DNA of 64,000 nucleotides from Sphingomonas taxi (lineage in GTDB: Bacteria > Pseudomonadota > Alphaproteobacteria > Sphingomonadales > Sphingomonadaceae). The stretch is taken from positions 744,001 through 808,000 of the forward strand of contig NZ_CP009571.1 in assembly GCF_000764535.1 (NCBI RefSeq). The letters are read 5' to 3'. This document shows, piece after piece, positions 8,233 to 17,102 of this stretch (the stretch's first letter is position 1; each line of letters starts with the position of its first letter). Position numbers and translations under genes: made by a program. The notes below the pieces were generated by a model that worked only from the letters and a program-made list of their open reading frames with translations, made no database searches and was not told the DNA's origin.

Positions 8233-10050
8233 TCAAAACGTATCCCAATCGCCATTGGCGACGAGGCGCGGGCGCGAGGGCGCCTTGGGCAGGCGACCGA
8301 CCTTGGGCTTCGACGGGGTTAGAACCCGCACCGGCGGCGGCGGCGGTGCCGCGAGCGCCGGTTCATGATCGATGACGAAGGCGCCGACCGACTGGTTGAG
8401 GTGGTCCGCCTCCTCCGCCAGCCGCCGCGCCGCCGCCGAGGTCTCCTCGACCATCGCGGCATTCTCCTGCGTCATCGTGTCCATCTCGCTGATCGCGACG
8501 TTGATCTGGCCGAGGCTCTTGGCCTGCTGATCGGAGGAGGTCGCGATCGCGTCGATCGCGACGCTGACCGTGCCGACGCGCTCGATGATCCGCGCCAGCG
8601 CCTGACCGGTCTGATCGACCAGATCGACGCCGGTGCGGATATGGACGGAGGCGGAGGTCACCTTGTTCTTCACCTCGGTGGCGGCGTTGGCCGAGCGCTG
8701 GGCGAGCGCGCGCACCTCCTGCGCGACGACGGCGAAGCCGCGGCCCGCATCGCCCGCGCGCGCCGCCTCGACGCCTGCGTTGAGGGCGAGGAGATTGGTC
8801 TGGAAGGCGATGCCGTCGATCAGGCTGATGATCTCGGCGATCTCCTTGCTCGCCTTCTCGATGCCCTGCATCGCGCCGATCGCCACCTTGACGACCGCGC
8901 CGCCGCGCTCGGCCTCGCCGCGCGTCTCGGTCATCGAGCCGCTCGCGCCGATCGCCGCGCCGGCGCCCTCGCGGATCGACTTGGTGACCTCGTCGAGCGC
9001 CGCCGCGGATTGCTCGATCGCCGCCGCCTGCTGTTCGGTGCGCTGCGACAGATCGAGCGTCGCGCGGCTGATCTCCTCGGAATTGTGCGTGATCGCCAGC
9101 ACGCCGCCGCGCACCTCGCCGAGCACGCGCGACAGGCTCGAGGTGGCGCCGTTGAAGTCGCGCGACAGGCTCTGGAAGGCCTCGGGCACGTCGGTGATGC
9201 GGACGGTGAGATCGGCCTCCGCCAGACGATGCAGCGCCACGCCGATCGTCTCGCGTGCCGCATCGCGGTCGCGGTCGTCGGCGAGCTTGGCCCTGGCGGC
9301 GTCGCGGAAGACGGTCACCGCCCGCGCCATGTCGCCGAGTTCGTCGGTCCGCTCGGTCGCGGTGATCGCGATGTCGTGACGCCCCCTGGCGAGGTCGGCC
9401 ATCGCCTCGGTCAGCGCGGTGATCGGCCGGGCGAGCTGGCGGCTCAGCATCATCGCGAGCGTGATGGCGATCCCGATCAGGGCGATGCCGCCGATCACCA
9501 GCGTGATCAGCGCGGTGCGGATCGCGCCATCCTGACTGGCGGCGTTCTGCTCCATTTCCTCGGTCTCGGCCTTGCGCAGGTCGCGCAGCGGCAGCGCGAC
9601 CTTGCTGACCAGCACCTTGTCGCCGGCGGCCCGGACCGCGGCCTCCGCCTCCTCGCGACGGCCGGCCTTGACCCAGCCGATCAGCCGGTCGCCCCAGTCG
9701 CGCCGCCAGGCGAGCGCCTCGCGATTGGCGCTGCGCACCTGATCCAGCTTGACCGGGTCGGAAAGCAGCCGCTGGAGATCGACGGCGGTGTCGTCGAACT
9801 CCTTGCGCCCCTCTTCGTAGGATTTGAGGTAGCTGGGGTCGCCGGTGACGAGGAAACCGCGGAACTGGCTGTTCTGCCGCAGCATCGACGTCTCCAGCGT
9901 CAGCGCCTTGGCGTAGATCGTCTGGCTGACGTTGTTGCGCTCGGTCGAGCGCTGGATCGACAGGATGTTGGCGAGGAACACCAGCATCACGACCGCGGCG
10001 GACGCGTTGATCGCCAGAAAGGACAGGCCGAGTTTGCGCGGTATCTTCAT
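8233..10050 (-). CDS. Methyl-accepting chemotaxis protein
   Basis: 605 residues. Topology: TM helix about 10-28, a periplasmic CHASE3-like sensor region about 30-180, a second TM about 182-204, HAMP about 205-257, then the methylation helices. The highly conserved signalling tip ([20 protein letters not shown], then [15 protein letters not shown]) lies around residues 409-445. The protein ends NGDWDTF, like the C-terminal CheR/CheB tether NWETF of enteric receptors, so tethered methylation is plausible. Ribosome site GAAGGAAC precedes the ATG. No che genes lie nearby, so it feeds a chemotaxis or chemosensory cluster elsewhere. The ligand is unknown. Confidence 0.95.
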   Translation of the reverse strand: MKIPRKLGLSFLAINASAAVVMLVFLANILSIQRSTERNNVSQTIYAKALTLETSMLRQNSQFRGFLVTGDPSYLKSYEEGRKEFDDTAVDLQRLLSDPVKLDQVRSANREALAWRRDWGDRLIGWVKAGRREEAEAAVRAAGDKVLVSKVALPLRDLRKAETEEMEQNAASQDGAIRTALITLVIGGIALIGIAITLAMMLSRQLARPITALTEAMADLARGRHDIAITATERTDELGDMARAVTVFRDAARAKLADDRDRDAARETIGVALHRLAEADLTVRITDVPEAFQSLSRDFNGATSSLSRVLGEVRGGVLAITHNSEEISRATLDLSQRTEQQAAAIEQSAAALDEVTKSIREGAGAAIGASGSMTETRGEAERGGAVVKVAIGAMQGIEKASKEIAEIISLIDGIAFQTNLLALNAGVEAARAGDAGRGFAVVAQEVRALAQRSANAATEVKNKVTSASVHIRTGVDLVDQTGQALARIIERVGTVSVAIDAIATSSDQQAKSLGQINVAISEMDTMTQENAAMVEETSAAARRLAEEADHLNQSVGAFVIDHEPALAAPPPPPVRVLTPSKPKVGRLPKAPSRPRLVANGDWDTF

Positions 10051-10278
10051 GGTCGTCGTTCCTTCGGGGGCAGGATGAGAGCGATCTCACGTCGCGGATT
10101 GACGCCGGCGTACGGCGCCGTCGCTTCCACCATCCCCGTCGGTGCCCATGCTCTCGCCGATCGGTCCCAGCGACGGGTTGGTTTTCCTATTATAGCTGCT
10201 CGTCGGTCCCGGCTTGCGCCTGCGACGCATTCGTCACGCCGCTAAGATGTGGAGTCCGTTCGATAGCGGGAGGTCCGA

Positions 10279-10318
10279 CCGGCGCAGCGACGCGAGAAAT
10301 CGCGCGTCGCTGCGCCGG
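10279..10318 (-). terminator. Strong hairpin downstream of the first TonB-dependent receptor gene
   Basis: A perfect 16-bp stem (CCGGCGCAGCGACGCG at 10279-10294, its complement at 10303-10318) with an 8-nt loop starts 5 bp beyond the receptor stop codon. No T-run follows on the minus strand. A degenerate version of the same hairpin sits in the same place after the second receptor gene (about 13557-13599), which supports a conserved role in 3'-end formation or mRNA protection. Confidence 0.6.
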
Positions 10319-10323
10319 GAAGG

Positions 10324-13059
10324 TCAGAAGCGCGAGCGGAGCGTGACGCCGTAGGTGCGCGGCTCGGCGAGGTAGGCGCTGGTGACGGCATCGCCGGTCG
10401 CATATTTGGGCGCGCCGAACATCTGGACGTGAGAGGCGGTGCCAGTCCCTTGCAGATAGGGCGTGAAAGCGAGCTGCTGATAATCGGCGTTGAAGAGGTT
10501 CTGGCCCCAAAATTCCACCGCCCAACGCTGCTTGCGACCGCGGATGCCGATGCGCGCGTTCACGAGCACGAAGCCGTCCTGCGCCTTTTCGAGGAACAGG
10601 TCCGAGCCCGTGTTATAGTCGCTGGTCATCCGGCTATCGACGTAGAACAGGCCGGTCAGACCCTGGCCGCCGAGCGCCGGCGTCCACGTCGCCGAACCCG
10701 TCACGACGTGGCGCGGCGCGTTCGCCATCTGGTTGCCCGGCAGCAAGAACAGCGTTCCCGCCAGCGGTGTGCCGGACGCGCTACCGACCAGATCGTCCCT
10801 GTATTGCGTATGCGCATAGGTGTAGCCGAGGTTGAAGGTGAGGTCGGGCGTCGGATAGGCACCGGCATCCAGTTCGATGCCCTGGGTGATCACACCGGCG
10901 CGAACCTTGCCCGAACAGGCACCGGTCGTGGAGTCTTCGTCGCGATCGGCACCGGCAAGCGAATGGCTGCACGCACCGGCGTTCTGTACGACATAGGCGT
11001 TGCCGCTGAAGGTGTTGAGCTGGAAGTCGCGGAAGGCCGAGCGGAAAGCCGCAAGACTGGCGCTGAACTTTGGCACGCTGTACTTGATGCCAAGTTCATA
11101 GGCCTGCACCGTCTCCGGATCGAAGCGCAGCTGACGTCCCGCCTCTGCCGACGAATTGTAGGCCGCCCTGGTGAGGCCGAACCGCGTCAGGTTGAAGCCG
11201 CCCGCCTTGTAGCCACGGGCATAGGATCCGTAGAGCAGCGTGCTGTTCCGCGGTTGCCACGACACGACGGCCGTGCCGGTGAATTGCCCCTCGCGAATGG
11301 AATCGTTGATCCGCATGCCGTTGAGCGCCGGCGTGGCGCTTCCGGCGCAGCTCAGGTCACTCAGTGCACGCGCGATGCGCCTGCGCGTACCATCGTCACC
11401 CCGCATGGCGGCGCGCAGATTCGTGCGCTGTTCGATGCAAGCGACGTTGTTGTTATTGAAATCGGCGGCCAGGCGTTTGTATTCATTGGTGTAGCGCAGC
11501 CCCCCGGTCAGGCTGAGCGTGTCGGTAAGACGGTAGATGTTATGCGTGAAGAAAGCGAAATTGTCGCTCGTCTGGCGAAAGACGTCACGCACGGTACCGA
11601 CGTCGTTGATCGTGCCTAGCCGGTCCAGGCCACCGACGATGTCCTTACCGAGCCTCGCCGTCAGCGCCGCGCGACCGGCGCGGCTGAGACAACCGGACGC
11701 CGACGGATCGCGCAACCCCGGCGCGCTGTTGATCGCGACCAACGTGCGGCAGGCCGCGAAGGCACCATATTGCGAACCGAACTTCAGATTGTCGATATTG
11801 TCGAGCGTTTCATGGGCGAAATAGCCCCCGACCAGCCAGTCGAGCCGGTTGCCGAACAGCGCGCCACTCAGCCGCGTCTCCTGCGTGAAGGTGTGGAACT
11901 GCCGATAGGCGTTGCCGTCGTCGCTGCGATAGACCAGATCGAGGTTGCTATAATCAAGATCGGCGGCGCCGCCCGCCTTGTATTCTCGATAAGCGCTGAT
12001 TGAAATCAGCTGAACGCCGCCGATCGTCCACCCGATACGTGCGGAGCCGCCATAATCCTTTACGACGTTGCCGTAGGCGCGGCCGGGCGTCTGGACGATC
12101 TGGCGATTGTAGGGATGGCCGTCGCTCGGGAACAGGCCACCAAGTTCCTTCATAATCGTGACCACGCCATTGCTCGGCGCGATCGCATAGTCGCCCGGCA
12201 CATTCGGCGTGGGATCTACCTTCGCATGCGTATCGTAATAGACCGCGCCGCAGCATTTCTCGTTGCGATAGGTATAATCGCCGATCAGTCGCAACGACAG
12301 ATCGGGCTGCGGCCGGAAAAACAACTGGCCGCGCAGGAAGTAGCGGTTGCGATCGTTATAATCGGTGGCGTTGACGGTGTCGCGGTAGAAACCGTCTCGC
12401 TTGTTCACCAAGCCGTCGATCCGGAACGCGAGCGTATCCTTGATCACCGGCCCGGTAAGCCCACCGACAAGCCGAACCGCATTGTAATTGCCGTAATCCG
12501 CCTCGCCGAAGCCGCCGAACTGGAATTCCGGATACTTACTATAGATGCTGATCACGCCTGCGGAGGCGTTGCGGCCCGACAGGGTCCCCTGCGGACCATG
12601 CAGCACCTCGATCCGCTCGACCTCGCCGAGATCGGTAAGCCCCGATCCGGTGCGATTGCGGTAGACGCCGTCGATGAACACCGCGACGGAACTCTCCAGT
12701 CCGGGATTGTCGCCCATCGTCCCAACGCCGCGCAGCCGCGCGCTCGCATTTGCCTCCGATCCGGTCGACGACACCGAGAGCGACGACGAAAGCTGCGAGG
12801 CCTGGCGGATATCGGTGGCGCCGGAATGGCTCAGGGCGTTGGCGCCGTAAGCGTTGACCGTGATGGGCACCTGCGACAGTCGTTGTGACCGGCGTGTCGC
12901 GGTCACGACGATGTCGGTGCTATTCTCGGCGACGGGCTTGTCTCTCTCGCTCTCGCCCTGCTTCGGCAATGGCGCTACGCCGCGCAATCCCTGTGCATCA
13001 ACCGGCGCGACCCCGCCCACGCTGGTCGCCGCCGCGACCAGAAACATCCACTTTCGCAT
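10324..13059 (-). CDS. TonB-dependent outer-membrane receptor, copy 1
   Basis: 911 residues. A signal peptide (1 to about 22, cleavage near VDAQG) is followed by a TonB box-like segment DIVVTATRR, a plug domain (about 60-170, with GVGTMGDNPGLESSVAVFID and LHGPQGTLSGRNASAG) and a 22-strand-type barrel ending in the terminal Phe of LRSRF. Such receptors import scarce ligands (siderophores, metal chelates, glycans) across the outer membrane using TonB-ExbBD energy. The usual RGPQGTL has His for Arg here. It is clearly paralogous along its whole length to the next gene (13605-16328). Ligand unknown; the adjacent metal repressor suggests a metal complex (inference). Confidence 0.93.
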   Translation of the reverse strand: MRKWMFLVAAATSVGGVAPVDAQGLRGVAPLPKQGESERDKPVAENSTDIVVTATRRSQRLSQVPITVNAYGANALSHSGATDIRQASQLSSSLSVSSTGSEANASARLRGVGTMGDNPGLESSVAVFIDGVYRNRTGSGLTDLGEVERIEVLHGPQGTLSGRNASAGVISIYSKYPEFQFGGFGEADYGNYNAVRLVGGLTGPVIKDTLAFRIDGLVNKRDGFYRDTVNATDYNDRNRYFLRGQLFFRPQPDLSLRLIGDYTYRNEKCCGAVYYDTHAKVDPTPNVPGDYAIAPSNGVVTIMKELGGLFPSDGHPYNRQIVQTPGRAYGNVVKDYGGSARIGWTIGGVQLISISAYREYKAGGAADLDYSNLDLVYRSDDGNAYRQFHTFTQETRLSGALFGNRLDWLVGGYFAHETLDNIDNLKFGSQYGAFAACRTLVAINSAPGLRDPSASGCLSRAGRAALTARLGKDIVGGLDRLGTINDVGTVRDVFRQTSDNFAFFTHNIYRLTDTLSLTGGLRYTNEYKRLAADFNNNNVACIEQRTNLRAAMRGDDGTRRRIARALSDLSCAGSATPALNGMRINDSIREGQFTGTAVVSWQPRNSTLLYGSYARGYKAGGFNLTRFGLTRAAYNSSAEAGRQLRFDPETVQAYELGIKYSVPKFSASLAAFRSAFRDFQLNTFSGNAYVVQNAGACSHSLAGADRDEDSTTGACSGKVRAGVITQGIELDAGAYPTPDLTFNLGYTYAHTQYRDDLVGSASGTPLAGTLFLLPGNQMANAPRHVVTGSATWTPALGGQGLTGLFYVDSRMTSDYNTGSDLFLEKAQDGFVLVNARIGIRGRKQRWAVEFWGQNLFNADYQQLAFTPYLQGTGTASHVQMFGAPKYATGDAVTSAYLAEPRTYGVTLRSRF

Positions 13060-13114
13060 TGATTCGTTACCCCCCGGCTACGCTGTTCGAGCAGCGCGAA
13101 TGCGGGGTGAATCC

Positions 13115-13128
13115 TAACGAAAGGTTAA
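13115..13128 (-). promoter_or_regulatory. Conserved upstream element of receptor copy 1
   Basis: TAACGAAAGGTTAA (plus-strand reading) lies 56 bp upstream of the receptor ATG. The identical 14-mer lies 52 bp upstream of the second receptor ATG (16380-16393), while the surrounding sequence has diverged. It may be part of the promoter or a regulator site. No standard Fur or sigma-70 consensus was recognised around it. Confidence 0.45.
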
Positions 13129-13245
13129 TTCCATAATAGAGTCATAGAGGATTACGGGAGGCTCGAGCACATTGTGCGGTGATGTCACAGTGTTGACCTC
13201 GCACGAGGCCGTAAGATTTTTCGACGATACCACGCGTCTGCACGC

Positions 13246-13362
13246 TCACGTCAGGTATGCGTGGACGACGTCGATCAGCTCGTCGGCGGCGCGGCGGCGG
13301 GGACTGTCGGCGACGGCGGCGGGGTCGACGAGATGTTCGCGGATCTGATCCTCGATCACGTC
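13246..13362 (-). pseudogene. Remnant of a duplicated RcnR/FrmR-family repressor gene
   Basis: The frame before the TGA at 13246 translates to the last ~38 residues of the intact repressor at 16543-16821 (ending RRRAADELIDVVHAYLT), preceded by VIEDQIREHLVDPAA as in the parent. Homology stops around 13360, where the sequence jumps to what lies ~70 bp upstream of the intact gene's start. The start codon, the first half including Cys35, and the operator are therefore gone. The frame of the remnant is still open, which suggests a fairly recent deletion. No ribosome site or start precedes it, so it is unlikely to be made. Confidence 0.8.
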
Positions 13363-13604
13363 GAGTCGACGGAGCGAAACACCCACTCGCCTGACGAAAG
13401 ACAATGATGAAACCCTGATCTACGCCCGTGTCCGGCGCAGGGGACAGTAAGAGCGTTGCTCCGCTGATCCACTTGGCCCCGGCTTGGCCTGCGACGCATT
13501 CGTCTTGCCCAAAAAGATCTGGAGTCCGTTCGACAGCCGGGTGGTGCGGGCAGGATCGACCGGCGCAGCAACGCGAGGAGCAGTGCGCCGCTACGCCGGG
13601 CAGG

Positions 13605-16328
13605 TCAGAAGCGTGAGCGGAGCGTGACGCCGTAGGTGCGCGGCTCGGCGAGGAACGCAGTGGTTAGCGCGTTGCCGACCTCATAGCGCGGCCAACCGAA
13701 GGCCTGCACCTGCGACTGGCTGCCGGTGCCCTGCAAATAGGCCGCCGCGGCGATCTGCTCATAATTGGTGTTCAGGATATTCTGCCCCCAGAATTCCACC
13801 GCCCAACGCTGATTGCGTCCGCGCATGCCGATCCGCGCGTTGACCAATATGTAGCCGTCCTGACGCTTCTCGGCGAACAGGTCGGAACCGGTGTTATAGT
13901 CACTGGTCAGGCGGCTATCGACGTAGAACAGGCCGGTCAGCCCGTCATGGCCGATCGCCGGCGTCCACGTCGCCGAACTGGTGACCACGTGCCGCGGCGC
14001 GTTCGACATCTGATTGCCGGGCAGCATGAACAGGCTGGCGCTCAACGGTGCACCCGACGCGCCGCCCACCAGATCGTCGCGATATTGCGTATGGGCATAG
14101 GTGTAGCCGAGATTGAAGGTGACGTCCGGCGTCGGATAGGCACCGGCCTCGATCTCGAATCCCTGGGTCACGACACCCGGCCCGATCTTGCCCGGGCAGG
14201 CACCGGTCGTCGACGATTCGTCGCGATCCGCCCCGTCGAGCGAATCGGCGCAACTGCCGATATTCTGCACGACGAACGCGGTGCCGTTGAACGTGTTGAG
14301 TTGGAAGTTGCGGAAACTCGAGCGGAAGCCGACGAGATTGGCACTGAACTTCTCGGTGCTGTATTTGACGCCGAGTTCATAGGCCTGCACCGTCTCCGGA
14401 TCGAAGCGCAGGTTGGACGCCCGGATGCGACCGGGGACGAGGCCGGAACGGGCGAGATTGTAGCCGCCCGCCTTGTAGCCGCGCGCATAGGAGCCATAGA
14501 GCAATGTGCTCGGCGTCGCCTGCCACGACAGCACCGCGGTGCCGGTGAACTGGCCCTCGTTTAGCGAATCGTGCAGCGGCACGCCGTTGAGGCCGCCGCC
14601 GGAATTGCCCGCGCATGCATAGCCGATGAGCAGCCCCGCCGCGCTGCGCCGCGTGACGTTGCCGTCGCCGAGATAGCTGCCCAGCGCCGCCTGCTGCGCC
14701 TGGCAGACGAAATTGTTGCTGTTGAGCGCCGCGTCGAGAACCTTGTGCTCGTTCGTGTAACGCAGGCCGCCGGTGACGCTGAGCGTGTTGGTGATGCGGT
14801 AGATGTTGTGCGTGAAGAATGCGAAATTGGTGCTCGACTGGGCGAACAGATCGCGCGTCGTGCCGACATTGTTGGCGGTGCCGAGCGTTTCGAACCCACG
14901 GACGAGCTCCTGGCCGAGCGCCTGCTCGAACACAGCGCGGCCGCGATCGCTCAGACAGCCGGGTCGGGCCGGATCGCGATAGGCCTGGACCGGTGCGAAG
15001 CGGGCGATGATTGTGCACGTCGCGGTCCTGCCGAACTGGCTGCCGAACTTGAAATTGTCCGACACCTCGAGCCGCTCGTGCGCGAAATATCCGCCGACGA
15101 GCCAGTCGAGGTGATTATCGAACAGACCGCCGCTGAGCCGGGTTTCGTGCGTGTAGGTACGGAAACGGCGGTAGGCATTGCCGTCATCCGCGCGATAGGA
15201 CAGGTCGAGATTGCCATAGTCGGGATCGCCCGCGTCGCCCGCCTTATATTCGCGATAGGCGCTGATCGAGATGAGCTGCACGCCACCGATCATCCAGCCG
15301 ATGCGCGACGAGATGCCGTAATCCTTGACGACATTGGCATAGGCGCGCCCCGGCGTCTGGGCGATCTGGCGGTTGTAGGGATTGCCCGCGCTCGGCAGCA
15401 CCGCCCCGAGGCCCTGCAAGACCGAGACGACGCGGTTCTGCGGCGCATAGACGAAGTCACCCGGTACACCGCGCGTCGGATCGAGCTTCTCGCGTGTGTC
15501 GATGTAGACCGCGCCGCAGCATTTTTCCTTGCGATAGGTGTAATCGCCGATCACGCGTAGCGACAGGTCCGTGCTCGGCTTGAAGAACAGCTGGCCGCGC
15601 GCGAAATAGCGGTTGCGGTCGTTGAAATCAGTCTTGTTGACGACGTCGTGCAGGAAGCCGTCGCGCTTGCCGATTACGCCGTCGACGCGGAATGCGAGAA
15701 CGTCCTTGACGATCGGGCCGGTCAGACCGCCGGCGAGCCGTACCGCATGGTAATTGCCGTAGCTCGCCTCGCCATAGCCGCCGAAGTCGAATGCCGGATA
15801 TTTGGTGTAGATGCTGATCGCACCGGCCGATGAATTGCGGCCGGACAAAGTACCCTGCGGACCGCGCAGGACCTCGATCCGTTCGACCTCGCCGAGATCG
15901 TTGAGGCCCGAGCCGGTGCGGTTGCGGTAGACGCCGTCGATGAATACCGCGACCGAGCTTTCCAGTCCGGGATTGTCACCGACCGTACCAATGCCGCGCA
16001 GGCGCGCGGTGGCATTGGCTTCCGAGCCGGTGGAGGTGACCAAGAGCGACGGCACGAGCTGCGCCATCTGACGGATATCCGTCGCACCGGAATGACGGAG
16101 CGCGGTGGTACCGTAGGCGCTCACGGCGATCGGCACGTTCGACAATCGCTGCGAACGCCGCGTCGCGGTGACGACGATGTCCGAGGTATTTTCCGCCACG
16201 GCCGGCTTGGCCTTGTCCTGTTCGCCTTGCTTGGTCGTCGGCGCCAGCCCCCGCAACCCCTGCGCCTCGGCATGGCCGATCGCTCCTGCGCAGCCAGCCG
16301 CTGCCAAAAGATATACCCATTTACGCAT
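13605..16328 (-). CDS. TonB-dependent outer-membrane receptor, copy 2
   Basis: 907 residues with the same architecture as copy 1: signal peptide (cleavage near AEAQG), TonB box-like DIVVTATRR, plug with LRGPQGTLSGRNSSAG (canonical RGPQGTL here), and a beta-barrel ending LRSRF. A vicinal Cys pair (KCCGAVY, about residue 270) is kept in both copies. Divergence is greatest in barrel loops around residues 425-480 and 560-600, as expected if the ligand or phage exposure differs. It lies between the repressor remnant and the intact repressor gene, in the same orientation as both. Confidence 0.93.
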   Translation of the reverse strand: MRKWVYLLAAAGCAGAIGHAEAQGLRGLAPTTKQGEQDKAKPAVAENTSDIVVTATRRSQRLSNVPIAVSAYGTTALRHSGATDIRQMAQLVPSLLVTSTGSEANATARLRGIGTVGDNPGLESSVAVFIDGVYRNRTGSGLNDLGEVERIEVLRGPQGTLSGRNSSAGAISIYTKYPAFDFGGYGEASYGNYHAVRLAGGLTGPIVKDVLAFRVDGVIGKRDGFLHDVVNKTDFNDRNRYFARGQLFFKPSTDLSLRVIGDYTYRKEKCCGAVYIDTREKLDPTRGVPGDFVYAPQNRVVSVLQGLGAVLPSAGNPYNRQIAQTPGRAYANVVKDYGISSRIGWMIGGVQLISISAYREYKAGDAGDPDYGNLDLSYRADDGNAYRRFRTYTHETRLSGGLFDNHLDWLVGGYFAHERLEVSDNFKFGSQFGRTATCTIIARFAPVQAYRDPARPGCLSDRGRAVFEQALGQELVRGFETLGTANNVGTTRDLFAQSSTNFAFFTHNIYRITNTLSVTGGLRYTNEHKVLDAALNSNNFVCQAQQAALGSYLGDGNVTRRSAAGLLIGYACAGNSGGGLNGVPLHDSLNEGQFTGTAVLSWQATPSTLLYGSYARGYKAGGYNLARSGLVPGRIRASNLRFDPETVQAYELGVKYSTEKFSANLVGFRSSFRNFQLNTFNGTAFVVQNIGSCADSLDGADRDESSTTGACPGKIGPGVVTQGFEIEAGAYPTPDVTFNLGYTYAHTQYRDDLVGGASGAPLSASLFMLPGNQMSNAPRHVVTSSATWTPAIGHDGLTGLFYVDSRLTSDYNTGSDLFAEKRQDGYILVNARIGMRGRNQRWAVEFWGQNILNTNYEQIAAAAYLQGTGSQSQVQAFGWPRYEVGNALTTAFLAEPRTYGVTLRSRF

Positions 16329-16379
16329 TCTACCGCCCCCGGTTCGAGTTAACCGGGGCGCGATTGCCGTAACAAACGA

Positions 16380-16393
16380 TAACGAAAGGTTAA
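16380..16393 (-). promoter_or_regulatory. Conserved upstream element of receptor copy 2
   Basis: TAACGAAAGGTTAA, identical to 13115-13128 and at nearly the same distance (52 bp) from the receptor ATG. The 150 bp between it and the repressor stop at 16543 is AT-richer than its surroundings and has no gene. Confidence 0.45.
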
Positions 16394-16542
16394 ACCTGTA
16401 TAGGAGCGAAGGCGGTTATTCTGGGATGTTGAAGAATATGCCTTGCAAGATCCTGCACGAGAACGATTTCCGATTTTGTTACAAAACGAAAACCTTGAGC
16501 TGTGAATTGCGATCTGCAATCGTCGCTTGCTCAATCAGCCGC

Positions 16543-16821
16543 TCACGTCAGGTAGGCGTGGACGATGTCGATCAGTTCGTCGGCGGCGCGGCGGCGGGGA
16601 CTGTCGTCGGCGGCGGCGGGGTCGACGAGATGTTCGCGGATATGATCCTCGATCACCTCCGCGATGAAACCGTCGAGCGCGCCACGGCAGGCCGTCGCCT
16701 GTTGCAGCACCCGGGCACATTCGCGATCCTCGGTGACGGCGCGCTCGATCGCGGCGATCTGTCCGCGCAGCCGGGCCAGCCGGTTGAGCAGCTTCTTCTT
16801 CTCTTTTTCGACGTGGCTCAT
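16543..16821 (-). CDS. Metal-sensing repressor, RcnR/FrmR (DUF156) family
   Basis: 92 residues, all-helical, with no classical HTH, as in the CsoR/RcnR/FrmR family. The start MSHVEKEKKKLLNRLARLRG and the core RECARVLQQ, EVIEDHIREHL are diagnostic. Key positions by count are His3, Cys35, His60 and His64, the Ni/Co ligand set of E. coli RcnR; FrmR has Pro2 and Glu64 instead. Ni2+ or Co2+ sensing is therefore more likely than formaldehyde sensing (inference), although the rest of the sequence looks FrmR-like. A typical operator lies 27 bp upstream (16848-16864). A truncated duplicate is at 13246. The divergent neighbour is a metal transporter gene. Confidence 0.88.
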   Translation of the reverse strand: MSHVEKEKKKLLNRLARLRGQIAAIERAVTEDRECARVLQQATACRGALDGFIAEVIEDHIREHLVDPAAADDSPRRRAADELIDIVHAYLT

Positions 16822-16847
16822 GCCTGCTCCATTTTGGACTTGAACCT

Positions 16848-16864
16848 ATACTCCGGAGGGGTAT
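16848..16864. promoter_or_regulatory. Probable repressor operator upstream of the RcnR/FrmR-family gene
   Basis: ATACTCCGGAGGGGTAT has ATAC/GTAT ends around a G/C tract, the form of CsoR/RcnR/FrmR operators. It lies 27 bp upstream of the repressor start and can control the repressor and the divergent plus-strand genes. A TTGAAC at 16840-16845 could serve as a plus-strand -35 overlapping it, but no good -10 follows. Confidence 0.55.
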
Positions 16865-16920
16865 GTGGCGTCCATCGGCATCGCGGTGGACGCGAGTCGA
16901 CAGAGCGGATCTCCCGCTCG

Positions 16921-17003
16921 CCTGACGAAGGACGATGATGAAACCCCGATCTACGCCCGTGTCCAGCGAAGGGGACAGTAGGAGCGCCGCTCCGCTGATC
17001 CAC
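16921..17003 (+). promoter_or_regulatory. Candidate structured leader upstream of the NRAMP-like operon
   Basis: This 83-bp stretch is kept in the other duplication unit (13391-13472) with about 8 differences. It includes GGGGACAGTA followed by a small hairpin whose stem GAGC/GCTC is unchanged while its 3-nt loop differs (GCC versus GTT). No coding frame explains the conservation. It could be a metal-responsive RNA; GGGGA-cAGTAG partly recalls the yybP-ykoY (Mn2+) motif, but I cannot fold it convincingly. Confidence 0.3.
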
Positions 17004-17102
17004 GTCGCCGGACATGCCCCGGTCGGGGAGCGCACGCCCACCGCCTGAGCGCGGCGGCGTCCCTCCCGGCCGGACCCCGTTATCCGGACCAAGGAGGTCG
17101 CC

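Larger units (their letters stand above)
10205..13473. repeat. Tandem duplication unit 1 (TonB receptor + decayed repressor copy)
   Basis: Left copy of a direct tandem duplication of about 3.4 kb; the right copy is 13474-17005. Homology starts just downstream of the receptor gene (both copies share CCTGCGACGCATTCGTC and TGGAGTCCGTTCGA before the receptor stop). It runs through the receptor gene, its promoter region and the 3' part of the repressor gene, and ends with a highly similar 83-bp segment (13391-13472 matching 16921-17002, 8 differences by eye). Relative to unit 2 about 220 bp are missing, taking the 5' half of the repressor gene. Confidence 0.75.
13474..17005. repeat. Tandem duplication unit 2 (TonB receptor + intact repressor)
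   Basis: Right copy of the tandem duplication described at 10205-13473. It holds receptor copy 2, its upstream element, the intact repressor gene and the 83-bp segment 16921-17002. The junction between units falls near 13474, where the sequence passes from GCTCCGCTGATCCAC (unit 1 right end, also at 16988-17003) to the receptor-downstream sequence. Confidence 0.75.

Noticed and set aside
13380..13604. A short minus-strand ORF between the two receptor genes
   Set aside because: It only covers duplicated leader and receptor-downstream sequence; no start signal, and the equivalent frame in unit 2 is not preserved.
16441..16500. TTTTGT-T-ACAAAA dyad near 16474-16486 as terminator of the repressor gene
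   Set aside because: The loop would be one base, so it cannot form a normal terminator hairpin; it may be an operator half-site at most.
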